This document shows, in pieces, positions 46,676 through 55,123 of a stretch of DNA of 64,000 nucleotides. A program made the translations under genes and the position numbers. The first letter of the stretch is position 1, and every line of letters begins with the position of its first letter. The stretch lies in the NCBI GenBank assembly GCA_017592665.1, contig JAGFNW010000016.1, forward strand, positions 124,001 through 188,000. The letters run 5' to 3'. The notes under the pieces are model-generated. The model was not told the origin of the DNA. It did no database searches and saw only the letters and a program-made list of their open reading frames with translations. This DNA is from Streptosporangiaceae bacterium NEAU-GS5 (GTDB taxonomy: Bacteria > Actinomycetota > Actinomycetes > Streptosporangiales > Streptosporangiaceae).

Positions 46676-47131
46676 GTGACCTCCATCCCAGCGGTCGTCC
46701 AGCCCGACCGGGCCTTGGTGATCGAGATCCTGGACGAGCTGGATCTTGAGTACACGTTCGACTCCGAAGGCGACCTGGCCATCTCCACTGCGCCGCTCAC
46801 GATCTTCTTCTTGTTCGGCACAGAAGGCGACATGTTCACGATCCGCACGTTCTACGAGCGGACGTATTCGGTCCTGGAGAAGCCGCGGCTGCTCACCGCG
46901 ATCAACGAGTGGAACACCGACACCATGTGGCCGAAGGTGTATGCCTTCACCCCCGACAACGGCGCCATCCGCATCGTCGGCGACTCCCAGCTCTACATTG
47001 GCGCCGGAGTCACCCGCGAGCACCTGACAACGGTCATCGCCCACTGGGTGCGCTTCGCCATCAAATTCCACCGCTGGCTGACCGACCGCATGGCCTTCGA
47101 GTCCGACACGCCGGACCCCGATCTCCCCTGA
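46676..47131 (+). CDS. YbjN domain protein
   Basis: This 151-residue cytoplasmic protein matches the YbjN/type III secretion chaperone-like fold: LEYTFDSEGDLAI, FFLFGTEGDMFTIRTFYERTY and LLTAINEWNTDTMWPKVYAF are the family landmarks. In actinobacteria it is often a sensory-transduction or stress-linked protein with no settled function. It starts with GTG at 46676. It is separated from the convergent F420-type reductase gene by a terminator hairpin. Confidence 0.85.
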   Translation: MTSIPAVVQPDRALVIEILDELDLEYTFDSEGDLAISTAPLTIFFLFGTEGDMFTIRTFYERTYSVLEKPRLLTAINEWNTDTMWPKVYAFTPDNGAIRIVGDSQLYIGAGVTREHLTTVIAHWVRFAIKFHRWLTDRMAFESDTPDPDLP

Positions 47132-47137
47132 CCTGTT

Positions 47138-47155
47138 GGCCGGGCGAGCCCGGCC
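47138..47155. terminator. Bidirectional hairpin terminator
   Basis: GGCCGGG, loop CGAG, CCCGGCC, then TTTCGG, lying between two convergent genes. Confidence 0.75.
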
Positions 47156-47172
47156 TTTCGGTCAGGCTTTGG

Positions 47173-47799
47173 TCAGGCGAGCGCGTCGCGGAGTTCCGGT
47201 GCCGTGAGGCGGACGCCGTACGGGGCGGTGTCGCGCTGGAAGCGGCGGCCTTCCGCCAGCGGACCGGCATCGACCACGTCGAAGCCGAACGCATTGATCA
47301 GATCGGTCACCACGCGTTTGGCCTCGAGGTCGTCGCCCGCGATCGGCAGGGCCCGTCGCCCAGGCGTCCCGGCCGCCACGCCTTCCTCGCCGAGGTGCAC
47401 GTAGTTGATGGAGTTGAACGCCTTGACCACACGCGCCGGCCCGAGATGGGCGGCCAGCACCTCGCTGCTGGTGGTCTCGTCCGAGTCGAGCGCCGGGAAG
47501 TGGCCGTCGCGCTCGAAATAGTAGTTGTTGGCGTCCATCACGACCTTTCCGGCGAGCGGCGCCGCCGGAACATCCGCGTAGCGGAAGAACGGGATGGCCA
47601 CGAGGACCACGTCGCCCGCCTCCGCCGCCTCCTGGACGGTGCCCGCGCGGGCTCCCGAGCCCAGCTCCGCGACCAGGTCGCCCAGCGTTTCCGGCCCGCG
47701 CGAGTTGCTCAGCACCACCTCGTGCCCGGCCTTCACCGCCAGCCGTGCCACGGTGCCGCCGATGTTTCCGCTGCCGATGATCCCGATAATCATTCCCAC
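47173..47799 (-). CDS. F420-dependent NADP oxidoreductase-like protein
   Basis: This 208-residue protein has the Rossmann motif GIIGSGNIGGTVARLA and the F420-type NADP reductase pattern (VLSNSRGPETL, VMDANNYYFERDG, VKAFNSINY, LPIAGDD). Enzymes of this group (COG2085) move hydride between F420 or a small substrate and NADP. Several actinobacterial members are not proven to use F420. The GTG at 47799 and an ATG at 47793 are both possible starts. Confidence 0.82.
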   Translation of the reverse strand: MGMIIGIIGSGNIGGTVARLAVKAGHEVVLSNSRGPETLGDLVAELGSGARAGTVQEAAEAGDVVLVAIPFFRYADVPAAPLAGKVVMDANNYYFERDGHFPALDSDETTSSEVLAAHLGPARVVKAFNSINYVHLGEEGVAAGTPGRRALPIAGDDLEAKRVVTDLINAFGFDVVDAGPLAEGRRFQRDTAPYGVRLTAPELRDALA

Positions 47800-48230
47800 T
47801 ACAACGCACAGGCCACGGCGCTGATTCCAAACCGGGCGGGCTGGAACTCAGAAGTGGATGGCGGCGATCTGGCGGCGGCCGGGGAGCTGGTGGCCGGTGA
47901 AGCCGGCCCCGAGGCCATGCTCCGCGGCGGTCGCGATCGCGACCCCGGCACGACCGGCTCGCGGCCGAGGACGCGCCGCTGATGGCGATATCGGCGGGCG
48001 AGACACGCAGGACGAGTGGTCGCGTCTGCCGGGATGCACAGGACGCCGACGCGTTCGCCGACATGGTGGCCCATGAGGCGGGCACAGAGCGGGAATTTCC
48101 TGCGCCCACCGAGCTACCGAGCCGCCTGTCGGAGAGGTGGCGAAGCGATTTCTCCTCGCCACCTCTCACGACCTGCGGTGGTCACATTCAGGGACGCGCG
48201 GCCGGATGGTGCAGATCTACGGCGCCATCG
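47800..48230. other. Non-coding or decayed stretch between reductase and nrdJ
   Basis: No convincing gene is present in about 430 bp. On the minus strand 47848-47940 has strong GC3 bias and reads VAIATAAEHGLGAGFTGHQL then PGRRQIAAIHF to a stop, which could be the C-terminal remnant of a lost gene. On the plus strand 48010-48120 reads CRDAQDADAFADMVAHEAG in another frame. Neither has a start with a ribosome site, and the two do not join. This looks like gene debris. Confidence 0.4.
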
Positions 48231-48300
48231 TCTATTTCAGCTATTTCAGCCGCCCGTTCCCAGCTATCTGTTTCAACTACCAGTTTCAGCTACCTGTTTT
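48231..48300. repeat. Degenerate short direct repeats after nrdJ
   Basis: An unusually AT-rich stretch repeats variants of TAGCTGAAAC (minus strand) about five times, for example CTATTTCAGCTATTTCAGCC and CAGTTTCAGCTACCTGTTTT on the plus strand. It sits directly at the 3' end of nrdJ. It does not form an obvious terminator. Confidence 0.6.
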
Positions 48301-51111
48301 TCAACTGCAGCCGCTGGTGCTGCCGCAGCCTTCGCAGACGTAGCAGCTACCGGCTGGGCGCATCTTTGTGCCGCAGGTGAGGCAGAGCGGGGCGTCAGCC
48401 GTACGGCCCTGGTGGCTTTCCAGAGGATCGGCGGGACGCGACTGGATCTGGTGGGTGGTGGCAGGCGCGGCGGCCGACGTGGGTGACTTCTCGATCGGCG
48501 CCGACTGGGCCAGGGCGGCCGTGTCGACCGCCTCGGCCAATGCGGCCGGATCTTCGCCACGCTGCTGGGCGGCCCGCTCCGCGGCCGAGAAGACGCCGAG
48601 GGCGGCCCGGTCCTCGTAGGACAGATGATCGAGTGCCAGGCGGCGGAAAATGTAGTCCATGACGGACTGGGCCATCCGCACATCCGGGTCGTCGGTCATT
48701 CCGGCCGGCTCGAAGCGCATGTTCACGAACTTCTGGACGTACGTGTCGAGGGGCACGCCGTACTGCAGGCCGATGGAGATGGCGACGGAGAAGGCGTCCA
48801 TGACGCCCGCGAGCGTCGAGCCCTGCTTGGACATCTTCAGGAAGACCTCGCCCAGCCCGTCGTCAGGGTAGGAGGACGCCGTCATGTAACCCTTCGCGCC
48901 ACCGACCGTGAAGCGCGTGGTGGTGCTCGGCCGCTGGTTGGGCAGGCGACGACGGGTCGGCCGGGCCACCTCGATGACCTTGATCTCGGGCTCTTTGGCC
49001 GCCGCGTCTTCGCTCTTCTTGCCGGCCACCGACAGCGGCTGGCCCACCTTGCAGTTGTCGCGGTAGACGGCGAGCGCCTTCAGGCCGAGCTTCCAGCCCT
49101 CCATGTAGACCTGCTCGATGTCGTCGACCGAGGCCGACTCGGGCAGGTTGACGGTCTTGGAGATCGCTCCGGAAAGGAACGGCTGGGTCGCGGCCATCAT
49201 CCGGACGTGGCCCATCGGCGCGATCGCCCGCTCGCCCATCGCGCAGTCGAACACCTCGTAGTGCTCGCGCTTGAGCCCCGGCGCGTCGACCACGTGCCCG
49301 TGCTCGGCGATGTATTCGACGATCGCCTCGACCTGCTCCTCCGGGTATCCCAGCTGGCGCAGCGCCCGCGGGATCGTCTGGTTGACGATCTGCATGGACC
49401 CGCCACCCACGAGCTTCTTGAACTTGACCAGCGCCAGGTCGGGCTCGATGCCCGTCGTGTCGCAGTCCATCATCAGGCCGATGGTGCCGGTGGGAGCGAG
49501 CAGGCTGGCCTGGGCGTTGCGGTAGCCGTTCTTCTCACCGAGCTTGAGGCACTCCTGCCACTGCTTGGTGGCCTCGGCGTGGACGGCCTTGGCCATGGGC
49601 TCGAACGAGCCGAGCTCGTCGTTTGCGTGGGCGTGCTTGCGCATGACCCGCTTGTGCGCCTCGGCGTTGCGCTGATAGCCGTCGTACGGACCGACGACAC
49701 CGGCCAACTCGGCCGAGCGGCGGTAGGAAACGCCGGTCATGAGGCTGGTGATGGCTCCGGCGACGGCCCGGCCGCCGTCGGAGTCGTAGGCGTGGCCGGT
49801 GGCCATGAGCAGAGCGCCGAGGTTGGCGTAGCCGATGCCGAGCTGGCGGTAGGCCCTCGTGGTCTCCCCGATCTTGGCGGTCGGGAAGTCGGCGAACGTG
49901 ATCGACACATCCATGGCCGTGATGATCAGCTCGGTCAGCTTGACGAAGCTCGGGACGTCGAAGGTGTCGTCGTCGCGGAGGAACTTGAGCAGGTTGATCG
50001 AGGCGAGGTTGCACGAGGAGTTGTCGAGGTGGACATACTCCGAGCAGGGGTTGCTCGCGGTGATGCGGCCCGTCTCCGGGCAGGTGTGCCAGTCGTTGAT
50101 CGTGTCGTCGTACTGCACGCCGGGGTCGGCGCACTCCCATGCGGCCTGGGCCATCTTCCGGAACAGCCCCCGCGCACTGATCTCCTCGATGACCTCGTTG
50201 GTCAGCCGGCCCCGCAGGCCGAAGGTGCTGTCGGTCTCGACCGCGCGCATGAACTCGTCGGTGACGCGGACCGAGTTGTTGGCGTTCTGGTACTGCACGG
50301 ACACGATGTCCTTGCCGCCCAGGTCCATATCAAAACCGGCGTCGCGGAGGGCGCGGATCTTGTCCTCTTCGCGAGCCTTGGTCTGGATGAACTCCTCGAT
50401 GTCAGGGTGATCGACGTCGAGGACGACCATCTTCGCGGCCCGCCGGGTGGCGCCACCCGACTTGATCGTGCCGGCCGAGGCGTCGGCGCCGCGCATGAAG
50501 GAGACGGGACCGCTCGCCGTGCCGCCGCTGGACAGCAGCTCCTTGGAGGAGCGGATCCGCGAGAGGTTGACCCCGGAGCCGGAGCCACCCTTGAAGATGA
50601 CGCCTTCCTCCTTGTACCAGTCGAGGATCGACTCCATCGTGTCGTCGACGGCCAGGATGAAGCAGGCGCTGACCTGCTGCGGGGACAGGGTGCCCACGTT
50701 GAACCAAACCGGCGAGTTGAAGCTGAACAGCTGATGGATCAGCGCGTGCTTGAGCTCGTGGTCGAAGATCTCGGCGTCTTCCGGGGAGGCGAAATAGCCG
50801 TTTTCGATGCCCGTCTGGGTGTAGACCCCGACGACGCGGTCGACAAGCTGGCGCAGGCTCCACTCGCGCTGCGGGGTGCCCACGGCGCCGCGGAAATATT
50901 TCGTGGTGACGATGTTGGCCGCGTTCACCGACCAGAACTCGGGGAACTCAACGCCGCGCTGCTCGAAGTTGACCGAGCCGTCGCGCCAATTGGTCATGAC
51001 GACATCGCGGCGCTGCCAGATGACCGCGTCATACGGATGGACCCCCGCCGTGGTGAAGATGCGCTTCATCTTCAGTCCTTTACGGGTGCGCCTGTTCACG
51101 GTCTCCGTCAT
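48301..51111 (-). CDS. nrdJ: Class II (B12-dependent) ribonucleotide reductase
   Basis: This 936-residue enzyme reduces ribonucleotides to deoxyribonucleotides using adenosylcobalamin, independently of oxygen. The catalytic regions are present: SACFIL near the first active-site cysteine, NPCSEYVHLDNSSCNLASINL, and the barrel segments that follow. A C-terminal zinc-ribbon-like tail has four cysteines (LCLTCGTKMRPAGSCYVCEGCG) and may help re-reduce the active site. I chose the ATG at 51111 because GAAGGGGGAAGTC precedes it. It lies 43 bp after nrdR in the same direction, the actinobacterial nrdRJ arrangement, so NrdR should control it. Confidence 0.95.
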   Translation of the reverse strand: MTETVNRRTRKGLKMKRIFTTAGVHPYDAVIWQRRDVVMTNWRDGSVNFEQRGVEFPEFWSVNAANIVTTKYFRGAVGTPQREWSLRQLVDRVVGVYTQTGIENGYFASPEDAEIFDHELKHALIHQLFSFNSPVWFNVGTLSPQQVSACFILAVDDTMESILDWYKEEGVIFKGGSGSGVNLSRIRSSKELLSSGGTASGPVSFMRGADASAGTIKSGGATRRAAKMVVLDVDHPDIEEFIQTKAREEDKIRALRDAGFDMDLGGKDIVSVQYQNANNSVRVTDEFMRAVETDSTFGLRGRLTNEVIEEISARGLFRKMAQAAWECADPGVQYDDTINDWHTCPETGRITASNPCSEYVHLDNSSCNLASINLLKFLRDDDTFDVPSFVKLTELIITAMDVSITFADFPTAKIGETTRAYRQLGIGYANLGALLMATGHAYDSDGGRAVAGAITSLMTGVSYRRSAELAGVVGPYDGYQRNAEAHKRVMRKHAHANDELGSFEPMAKAVHAEATKQWQECLKLGEKNGYRNAQASLLAPTGTIGLMMDCDTTGIEPDLALVKFKKLVGGGSMQIVNQTIPRALRQLGYPEEQVEAIVEYIAEHGHVVDAPGLKREHYEVFDCAMGERAIAPMGHVRMMAATQPFLSGAISKTVNLPESASVDDIEQVYMEGWKLGLKALAVYRDNCKVGQPLSVAGKKSEDAAAKEPEIKVIEVARPTRRRLPNQRPSTTTRFTVGGAKGYMTASSYPDDGLGEVFLKMSKQGSTLAGVMDAFSVAISIGLQYGVPLDTYVQKFVNMRFEPAGMTDDPDVRMAQSVMDYIFRRLALDHLSYEDRAALGVFSAAERAAQQRGEDPAALAEAVDTAALAQSAPIEKSPTSAAAPATTHQIQSRPADPLESHQGRTADAPLCLTCGTKMRPAGSCYVCEGCGSTSGCS

Positions 51112-51154
51112 GACTTCCCCCTTCCGGAGGCCCCGGCGGGGACCTCTCGCGTCT

Positions 51155-51607
51155 TCATGAGCTCTTTGCCGCACGCAGCTGTTCGATCTCGGCTTCGAAG
51201 TCGGCCAGGGTCTCGAAGCTGCGGTAGACCGATGCGAACCGCAGGTATGCCACCTCGTCGAGCTCCCGGAGCGGGCCGAGGATGGCCAGCCCGACCTCGT
51301 GGGAGGGGACCTCCGCAGAGCCAGTGGCCCGGATGCTCTCCTCAACCCTCTGCCCGAGCTGGGCGAGCGAATCCTCGCTGACCGGCCTGCCCTGGCAGGC
51401 GCGCCGTACTCCGGCGACCACCTTGTCGCGCGAGAACGGCTCGGTCACCCCGCTGCGCTTGCTGACCATCAGCAGCACGGTCTCCTGGGTGGTGAACCTG
51501 CGCCCGCATTCGGGGCAGGTGCGCCGCCGCCTGATCGCCGCGCCATCCTCCGTGGAACGACTGTCCACCACCCGCGTGTCCGGGTGGCGGCAGAACGGGC
51601 AGTGCAT
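51155..51607 (-). CDS. nrdR: NrdR repressor of ribonucleotide reductase genes
   Basis: This 150-residue regulator has the N-terminal zinc ribbon (CPFC at residues 3-6 and CPEC at about 31-34) and an ATP-cone domain ([20 protein letters not shown]). It senses ATP/dATP and represses reductase operons. I chose the ATG at 51607, which begins MHCPFC as in nearly all NrdR proteins and follows GGGAGGGAGACGGC. It is cotranscribed with nrdJ, and a pair of NrdR-box-like sites lies upstream, so it probably represses itself. Confidence 0.95.
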   Translation of the reverse strand: MHCPFCRHPDTRVVDSRSTEDGAAIRRRRTCPECGRRFTTQETVLLMVSKRSGVTEPFSRDKVVAGVRRACQGRPVSEDSLAQLGQRVEESIRATGSAEVPSHEVGLAILGPLRELDEVAYLRFASVYRSFETLADFEAEIEQLRAAKSS

Positions 51608-51660
51608 GCCGTCTCCCTCCCATTCACCGGTACGCAAAAGGTTGTCGCGCGGTCACGGAA

Positions 51661-51708
51661 ACACAAGCTGTGGTGAAGTAGCATCGGTGTAACTACTAGA
51701 TGTTGTGG
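51661..51708. promoter_or_regulatory. Pair of NrdR-box-like sites
   Basis: ACACAAGCTGTGGTGA (51661-51676) and, on the other strand, CCACAACATCTAGTAG (51693-51708) each match the NrdR consensus ACACWATATATWGTGT at 11 of 16 positions. Their centres are 32 bp apart, the three-turn spacing typical of NrdR box pairs. The match scores are my own hand counts. Confidence 0.65.
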
Positions 51709-51785
51709 TCCAACGCTAGGAGTCCCCGAGCATGATCGCAAGCTGAAGCTCCGTACGCGATCGAACTGGCTGCTCACAGGGGCAC

Positions 51786-51804
51786 CGCCCGTAACACCCG
51801 GGCG
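51786..51804 (-). terminator. Hairpin after the LysM gene
   Basis: CGCCCG, a 7-nt loop, CGGGCG, extended imperfectly outward (CACCGCCCG with CGGGCGTG), 75 bp past the LysM stop. It could end that transcript before the nrdR promoter. Confidence 0.5.
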
Positions 51805-51879
51805 TGTCGCACAGGAGGCGCGCCGCGGGCGTCGCACTGGTGCCGCACTGGATCTGGATCTGGATGCGCCTGTGGCGCT

Positions 51880-52182
51880 CTATAAGCCGCGGGGGAGATA
51901 GATCCGGACGCCGGGGCGGATGAACGAGTCGGACAGACCATTGAGATTCATGATCTGCCGGACGACGGGGCCCGGATCGTCGGCGGGGCTGACCGCTGCC
52001 GCGATCGACCAGAGCGTGTCGCCCTGACCCACCGTGACATAGGAGAGCCCGGCCGTGGACCCCGGCCGAGTGGACGCCGTGACCGGCGCGTGCGTGCCCA
52101 GCCACAGCACGATCAGTGCCAACGCGACCGCGAAAGCGATCAGCACGATCCGGCCGCGCCTGGTCAACCGCACTGCACGCAT
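51880..52182 (-). CDS. Membrane-anchored LysM protein (YneA-like position)
   Basis: This 100-residue protein has a basic start (MRAVRLTRRGRIVLI), one membrane helix (about 13-30) and a single LysM domain (YVTVGQGDTLWSIAAAVSPA to IRPGVRIYLPRGL) that should bind peptidoglycan outside the cell. Divergence from lexA and LexA-type boxes in the shared promoter mark it as the actinobacterial counterpart of YneA/DivS-type SOS division inhibitors. That role is by position and domain only. I chose the ATG at 52182 with GGGAGGTCAGG upstream. Confidence 0.88.
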   Translation of the reverse strand: MRAVRLTRRGRIVLIAFAVALALIVLWLGTHAPVTASTRPGSTAGLSYVTVGQGDTLWSIAAAVSPADDPGPVVRQIMNLNGLSDSFIRPGVRIYLPRGL

Positions 52183-52211
52183 CCTGACCTCCCGCAAGAA
52201 AGATCGCCGAA

Positions 52212-52295
52212 TCGAACACGATGTCGATCGAACTCCCGTACGATGTTGTACACGACGGCACCGACAATTTCGAGGACTATCGAACAACTGTTTGA
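52212..52295. promoter_or_regulatory. Three LexA (SOS) boxes in lexA/LysM intergenic region
   Basis: Sites fit TCGAAC-N4-GTTYGA: TCGAACACGATGTCGA at 52212-52227 (weak right half), TCGAACTCCCGTACGA at 52228-52243 (one mismatch) and TCGAACAACTGTTTGA at 52280-52295 (best). The first two lie toward the LysM gene and the third toward lexA. Confidence 0.85.
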
Positions 52296-52361
52296 TAATG
52301 ATCTTGGTTCGCGATACGGTCGCTCTGTGCGACATGAGGAATACGGATTGGGAGGTGGGCA

Positions 52362-53063
52362 GTGAGCGATCAGGAAGAGAGCGGCGACCTCGCGGTGCGC
52401 CGGCGTGACTCTCTTGGCCTGACCCCGCGGCAGCGCAAGATCCTTGAGGTGATCCGCGACTCCGTCCAGCAGCGTGGCTATCCGCCATCGATGCGGGAGA
52501 TCGGCGAGGCCGTGCAGCTGACCAGCACGTCCAGCGTGTCACACCAGTTGACCGCGCTACAGCGCAAGGGTTATCTGCGCCGTGACCCGCATCGGCCCCG
52601 CGCGCTCGAGGTGCGGCTGCCGGGCGAGCCGGTCCTCTGGGTGGATCCGGACGCCACGGACGAGGACGAGGCGGCGTTCAACCGTCCGACCGCCACGTAC
52701 GTGCCACTCGTCGGCCGGATCGCGGCCGGTGGTCCGATCCTCGCGGAGGAGAGCGTGGAAGACGTCTTCGCCCTGCCCAAGCAGCTGGTCGGCGAGGGCA
52801 CGTTGTTCCTGCTGCAGGTGGCCGGTGACTCGATGATCGAGGCGGCGATCGCCGACGGCGACTGGGTGGTGGTGCGCCAGCAGCCCGTCGCCGAAAACGG
52901 CGACATAGTGGCCGCGATGATCGAGGGCGAGGCCACGGTGAAGACCTTCAAGCGTCAAGACGGTCATGTGTGGCTGCTGCCGCACAACCCCGCCTACCAG
53001 CCCATCCCGGGCGACGAGGCGAGCATCCTCGGCAAGGTCACCGCTGTCCTGCGCAAGCTCTGA
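52362..53063 (+). CDS. lexA: LexA SOS repressor
   Basis: This 233-residue repressor has an N-terminal winged helix ([20 protein letters not shown], recognition [19 protein letters not shown]) and a C-terminal self-cleaving peptidase fold. The Ala122-Gly123 cleavage site (GRIAAGGPI), Ser157 in GDSM and Lys194 in VKTF are all present. It represses DNA-repair genes until RecA filaments trigger cleavage. The start is a GTG at 52362 with GGGAGGTGGGCA upstream. An SOS box before it indicates autoregulation. Confidence 0.97.
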   Translation: MSDQEESGDLAVRRRDSLGLTPRQRKILEVIRDSVQQRGYPPSMREIGEAVQLTSTSSVSHQLTALQRKGYLRRDPHRPRALEVRLPGEPVLWVDPDATDEDEAAFNRPTATYVPLVGRIAAGGPILAEESVEDVFALPKQLVGEGTLFLLQVAGDSMIEAAIADGDWVVVRQQPVAENGDIVAAMIEGEATVKTFKRQDGHVWLLPHNPAYQPIPGDEASILGKVTAVLRKL

Positions 53064-53083
53064 CCGATCCGGGCTCGGGTCTC

Positions 53084-53137
53084 GACTCATGCCGGCCCCG
53101 CTCCTCCTGCCGTATGCAGGGGCCGGCCTGATGAGTC
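53084..53137 (+). terminator. Long hairpin after lexA
   Basis: Outer arms GACTCAT/ATGAGTC and inner arms GCCGGCCCC/GGGGCCGGC form a stem of 16 paired bases with a small bulge, 20 bp after the lexA stop. No T-run follows. Confidence 0.7.
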
Positions 53138-53986
53138 TCCCCTATGCGACTCATGCGTGCGGGGCCTGGGCGTAGGATCTGTGCCGCCCGCTCCCCACGC
53201 GCCGGGGTGTGCGGGTTTTAGTTCGAGTGCATGCTCTACCGCAATATCGCCCTGCCTCCTCCTGTCCTGACCACGAGAGCAGACTCGGCACGCACGTTCC
53301 GCGCCTTCGCCCTGGCTGCCGGCGCAGGCTCAGCGTGGCATGCGATTTCTCCGTGCCCCACTGTGCCCATCGCGCCCACTGCCTTGGCCGCCACGACGCT
53401 GGCTGGGCGCGGCCCGTAAGTCCTGGAATGCGGCACTGTCCCTGCATGCCCCGGTGCAGGGCCAGTCCGCCGCCCGACTTCCTCCCCATGCCACCGACCC
53501 CATCACCAACCCCCCACGCCACCGACCCTCCCGCACCCCCAACCGCCCCGCACCCCTAACTGGGCACCCGCCCCGCCACGCACCCCCCACCCCGCGCCCG
53601 CCCAACCGGATACCCGCCCCGCATGACCCGAGCCCCGCTGGCCCGGCCCCACCATGCCCCGCGCCAACCCCGCATGGCACTGGCCCCGCCAGGCACCCGC
53701 CACGCCGGGCACCGGCCCTGCTGGGCACGCCGGCGCGTCCTAGGTCACGTCCTAGTGCGTGTGGGCCGCCCTACCTCTGCGTGCTTGTCCGCGCCGATGT
53801 CGCGGATGCTGCGGATGCTGCGGATGCCGGCGCGGGCGATGACAGGCGAGGGGCCAGGCAGGGCGAGGCTAGTGGCGCGGGGCAGGCGGCGTGGGGATGA
53901 GCCGAGCGCGGCGGCGGCATGTCGGCGGCAGGTGGGTGGTATCTGGGCGGTGCAGCAGGTAGGCAGCACAGCTTGCCCGGTTTAGT
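53138..53986. other. Non-coding C-rich, low-complexity stretch
   Basis: About 850 bp without a supported gene. From about 53460 to 53720 the plus strand is extremely C-rich and G-poor, with many CACCCGCCCCGC- and ACCCCCCAC-type runs, so the other strand is rich in G-runs. No frame shows protein-like composition. At about 53800-53830 the 9-bp unit GCGGATGCT repeats about three times. The segment may form G-quadruplex or R-loop structures. Confidence 0.65.
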
Positions 53987-55123
53987 GTGTTTTGGGTGGG
54001 CCTTGATGATTTGACGCTAGATGAGGCAGTTCGACGAGATGGGATCAAGTGGCGGCGGGTGCCGCGCGAGGTGATCCCGGCGTGGGTGGCGGACATGGAC
54101 TTCGCGCCACCGCCGGCGGTCCGGGAGGCCGTGCTCGAACGCATCGACACCGACCTCGGCTATCCAGGCTGGCTCGACGATCCGACCGGAGGGCCGCTGG
54201 GGCCCGCGTTCGCGGAGCGCATGGAGACCCGCTACGGCTTCCGCACCGACCCCTCGCATGTCCGTGCCTTCACCGACCTCAACCAGGCACTGCAGATCAT
54301 TCTGCATCTGATGACCGAGCCCGGCGACGGCGTGCTGGTGCACACGCCCGCCTACAACGCCTTCCTCGAGACGTTCACGGCGATGCGGCGGCGGCCTGTG
54401 CCTATCCCGCTCGAGCCGGACGGGCCGACCTGGCGGTTCGAGCTTCCCAAGGACCCGGGCGGCGCGAAGATCCTGGTGCTGGTCCATCCGCACAACCCGA
54501 CCGGGCGCAGCTTCACCCGCTCCGAGCTGGAATCCCTCGCCGACTACGCCGAGCGCCACGACCTTCTCGTCATCTCCGACGAGATCCACTCGGATCTTAC
54601 TTACGCCCCGCACACGCACATCCCGTTCGGCACGCTGGCGCCGGAGCGCACGGTGACGCTCACGTCGGCGAGCAAGGCCTTCAACATGGGCGGGGTGCAC
54701 ATGGCGGTGGGGCACATCGCTCCGCAGGCCGTACGCGACGCCATCGCGTCGCAGCCGCCCCACATCTTCGGCGCGGCCGGTGTGCTGGGCATGACGGCCA
54801 CGGTCGCGGCGTGGCGGCACGGGGACGCCTGGCTGGAGGAAGTGCTGGCGATCCTCGACCGCAACCGTCACCTGGTGGCCAAGCGGCTCCCGCCGAGTGT
54901 CGCCTATCGGATCCCGGACGCGACCTACCTCGGCTGGCTGGACTTCGGCTTCCCGGAGGCGGCCGAATTCGTCGAGCGTGAGGCCCGGGTCCGACTGGCC
55001 CCGGGCCCCATCTACTACGGCGGCGACACCTGTGCCCGCCTCAACTTCGGCACGTCGGGCCCGATCCTGGAGGAGATGCTCTCCAGGATCGGGGCACTAG
55101 ATCACGGAGACGAGCAGGTGTAA
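53987..55123 (+). CDS. MalY/PatB-type aminotransferase (cystathionine beta-lyase-like)
   Basis: This 378-residue PLP enzyme of fold type I has the class I/II aminotransferase layout: VAD(M)DF near the N-terminus, VHTPAYNAF, HPHNPTG, ISDEIHSDL, then Lys230 in SASKAFNMGG as Schiff-base lysine, and the C-terminal Arg in CARLNFGTS. The VADMDFAPPPAV start is characteristic of MalY/PatB C-S lyases, which release pyruvate and ammonia from cystathionine or cysteine conjugates. An aminotransferase role is also possible. The start is a GTG at 53987. The 3' end overlaps the convergent GH5 gene by 22 bp. Confidence 0.88.
   Translation: MFWVGLDDLTLDEAVRRDGIKWRRVPREVIPAWVADMDFAPPPAVREAVLERIDTDLGYPGWLDDPTGGPLGPAFAERMETRYGFRTDPSHVRAFTDLNQALQIILHLMTEPGDGVLVHTPAYNAFLETFTAMRRRPVPIPLEPDGPTWRFELPKDPGGAKILVLVHPHNPTGRSFTRSELESLADYAERHDLLVISDEIHSDLTYAPHTHIPFGTLAPERTVTLTSASKAFNMGGVHMAVGHIAPQAVRDAIASQPPHIFGAAGVLGMTATVAAWRHGDAWLEEVLAILDRNRHLVAKRLPPSVAYRIPDATYLGWLDFGFPEAAEFVEREARVRLAPGPIYYGGDTCARLNFGTSGPILEEMLSRIGALDHGDEQV

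Noticed and set aside
51608-51879. Cobalamin riboswitch upstream of nrdR-nrdJ
   Set aside because: Looked for because nrdJ is B12-dependent. No B12-box-like conserved core was seen. NrdR boxes explain the region better.
53331-53900. Overlapping open frames in the C-rich tract
   Set aside because: Every frame on both strands is open only because stop codons are rare in this composition. No ribosome site, codon periodicity or domain supports a gene.
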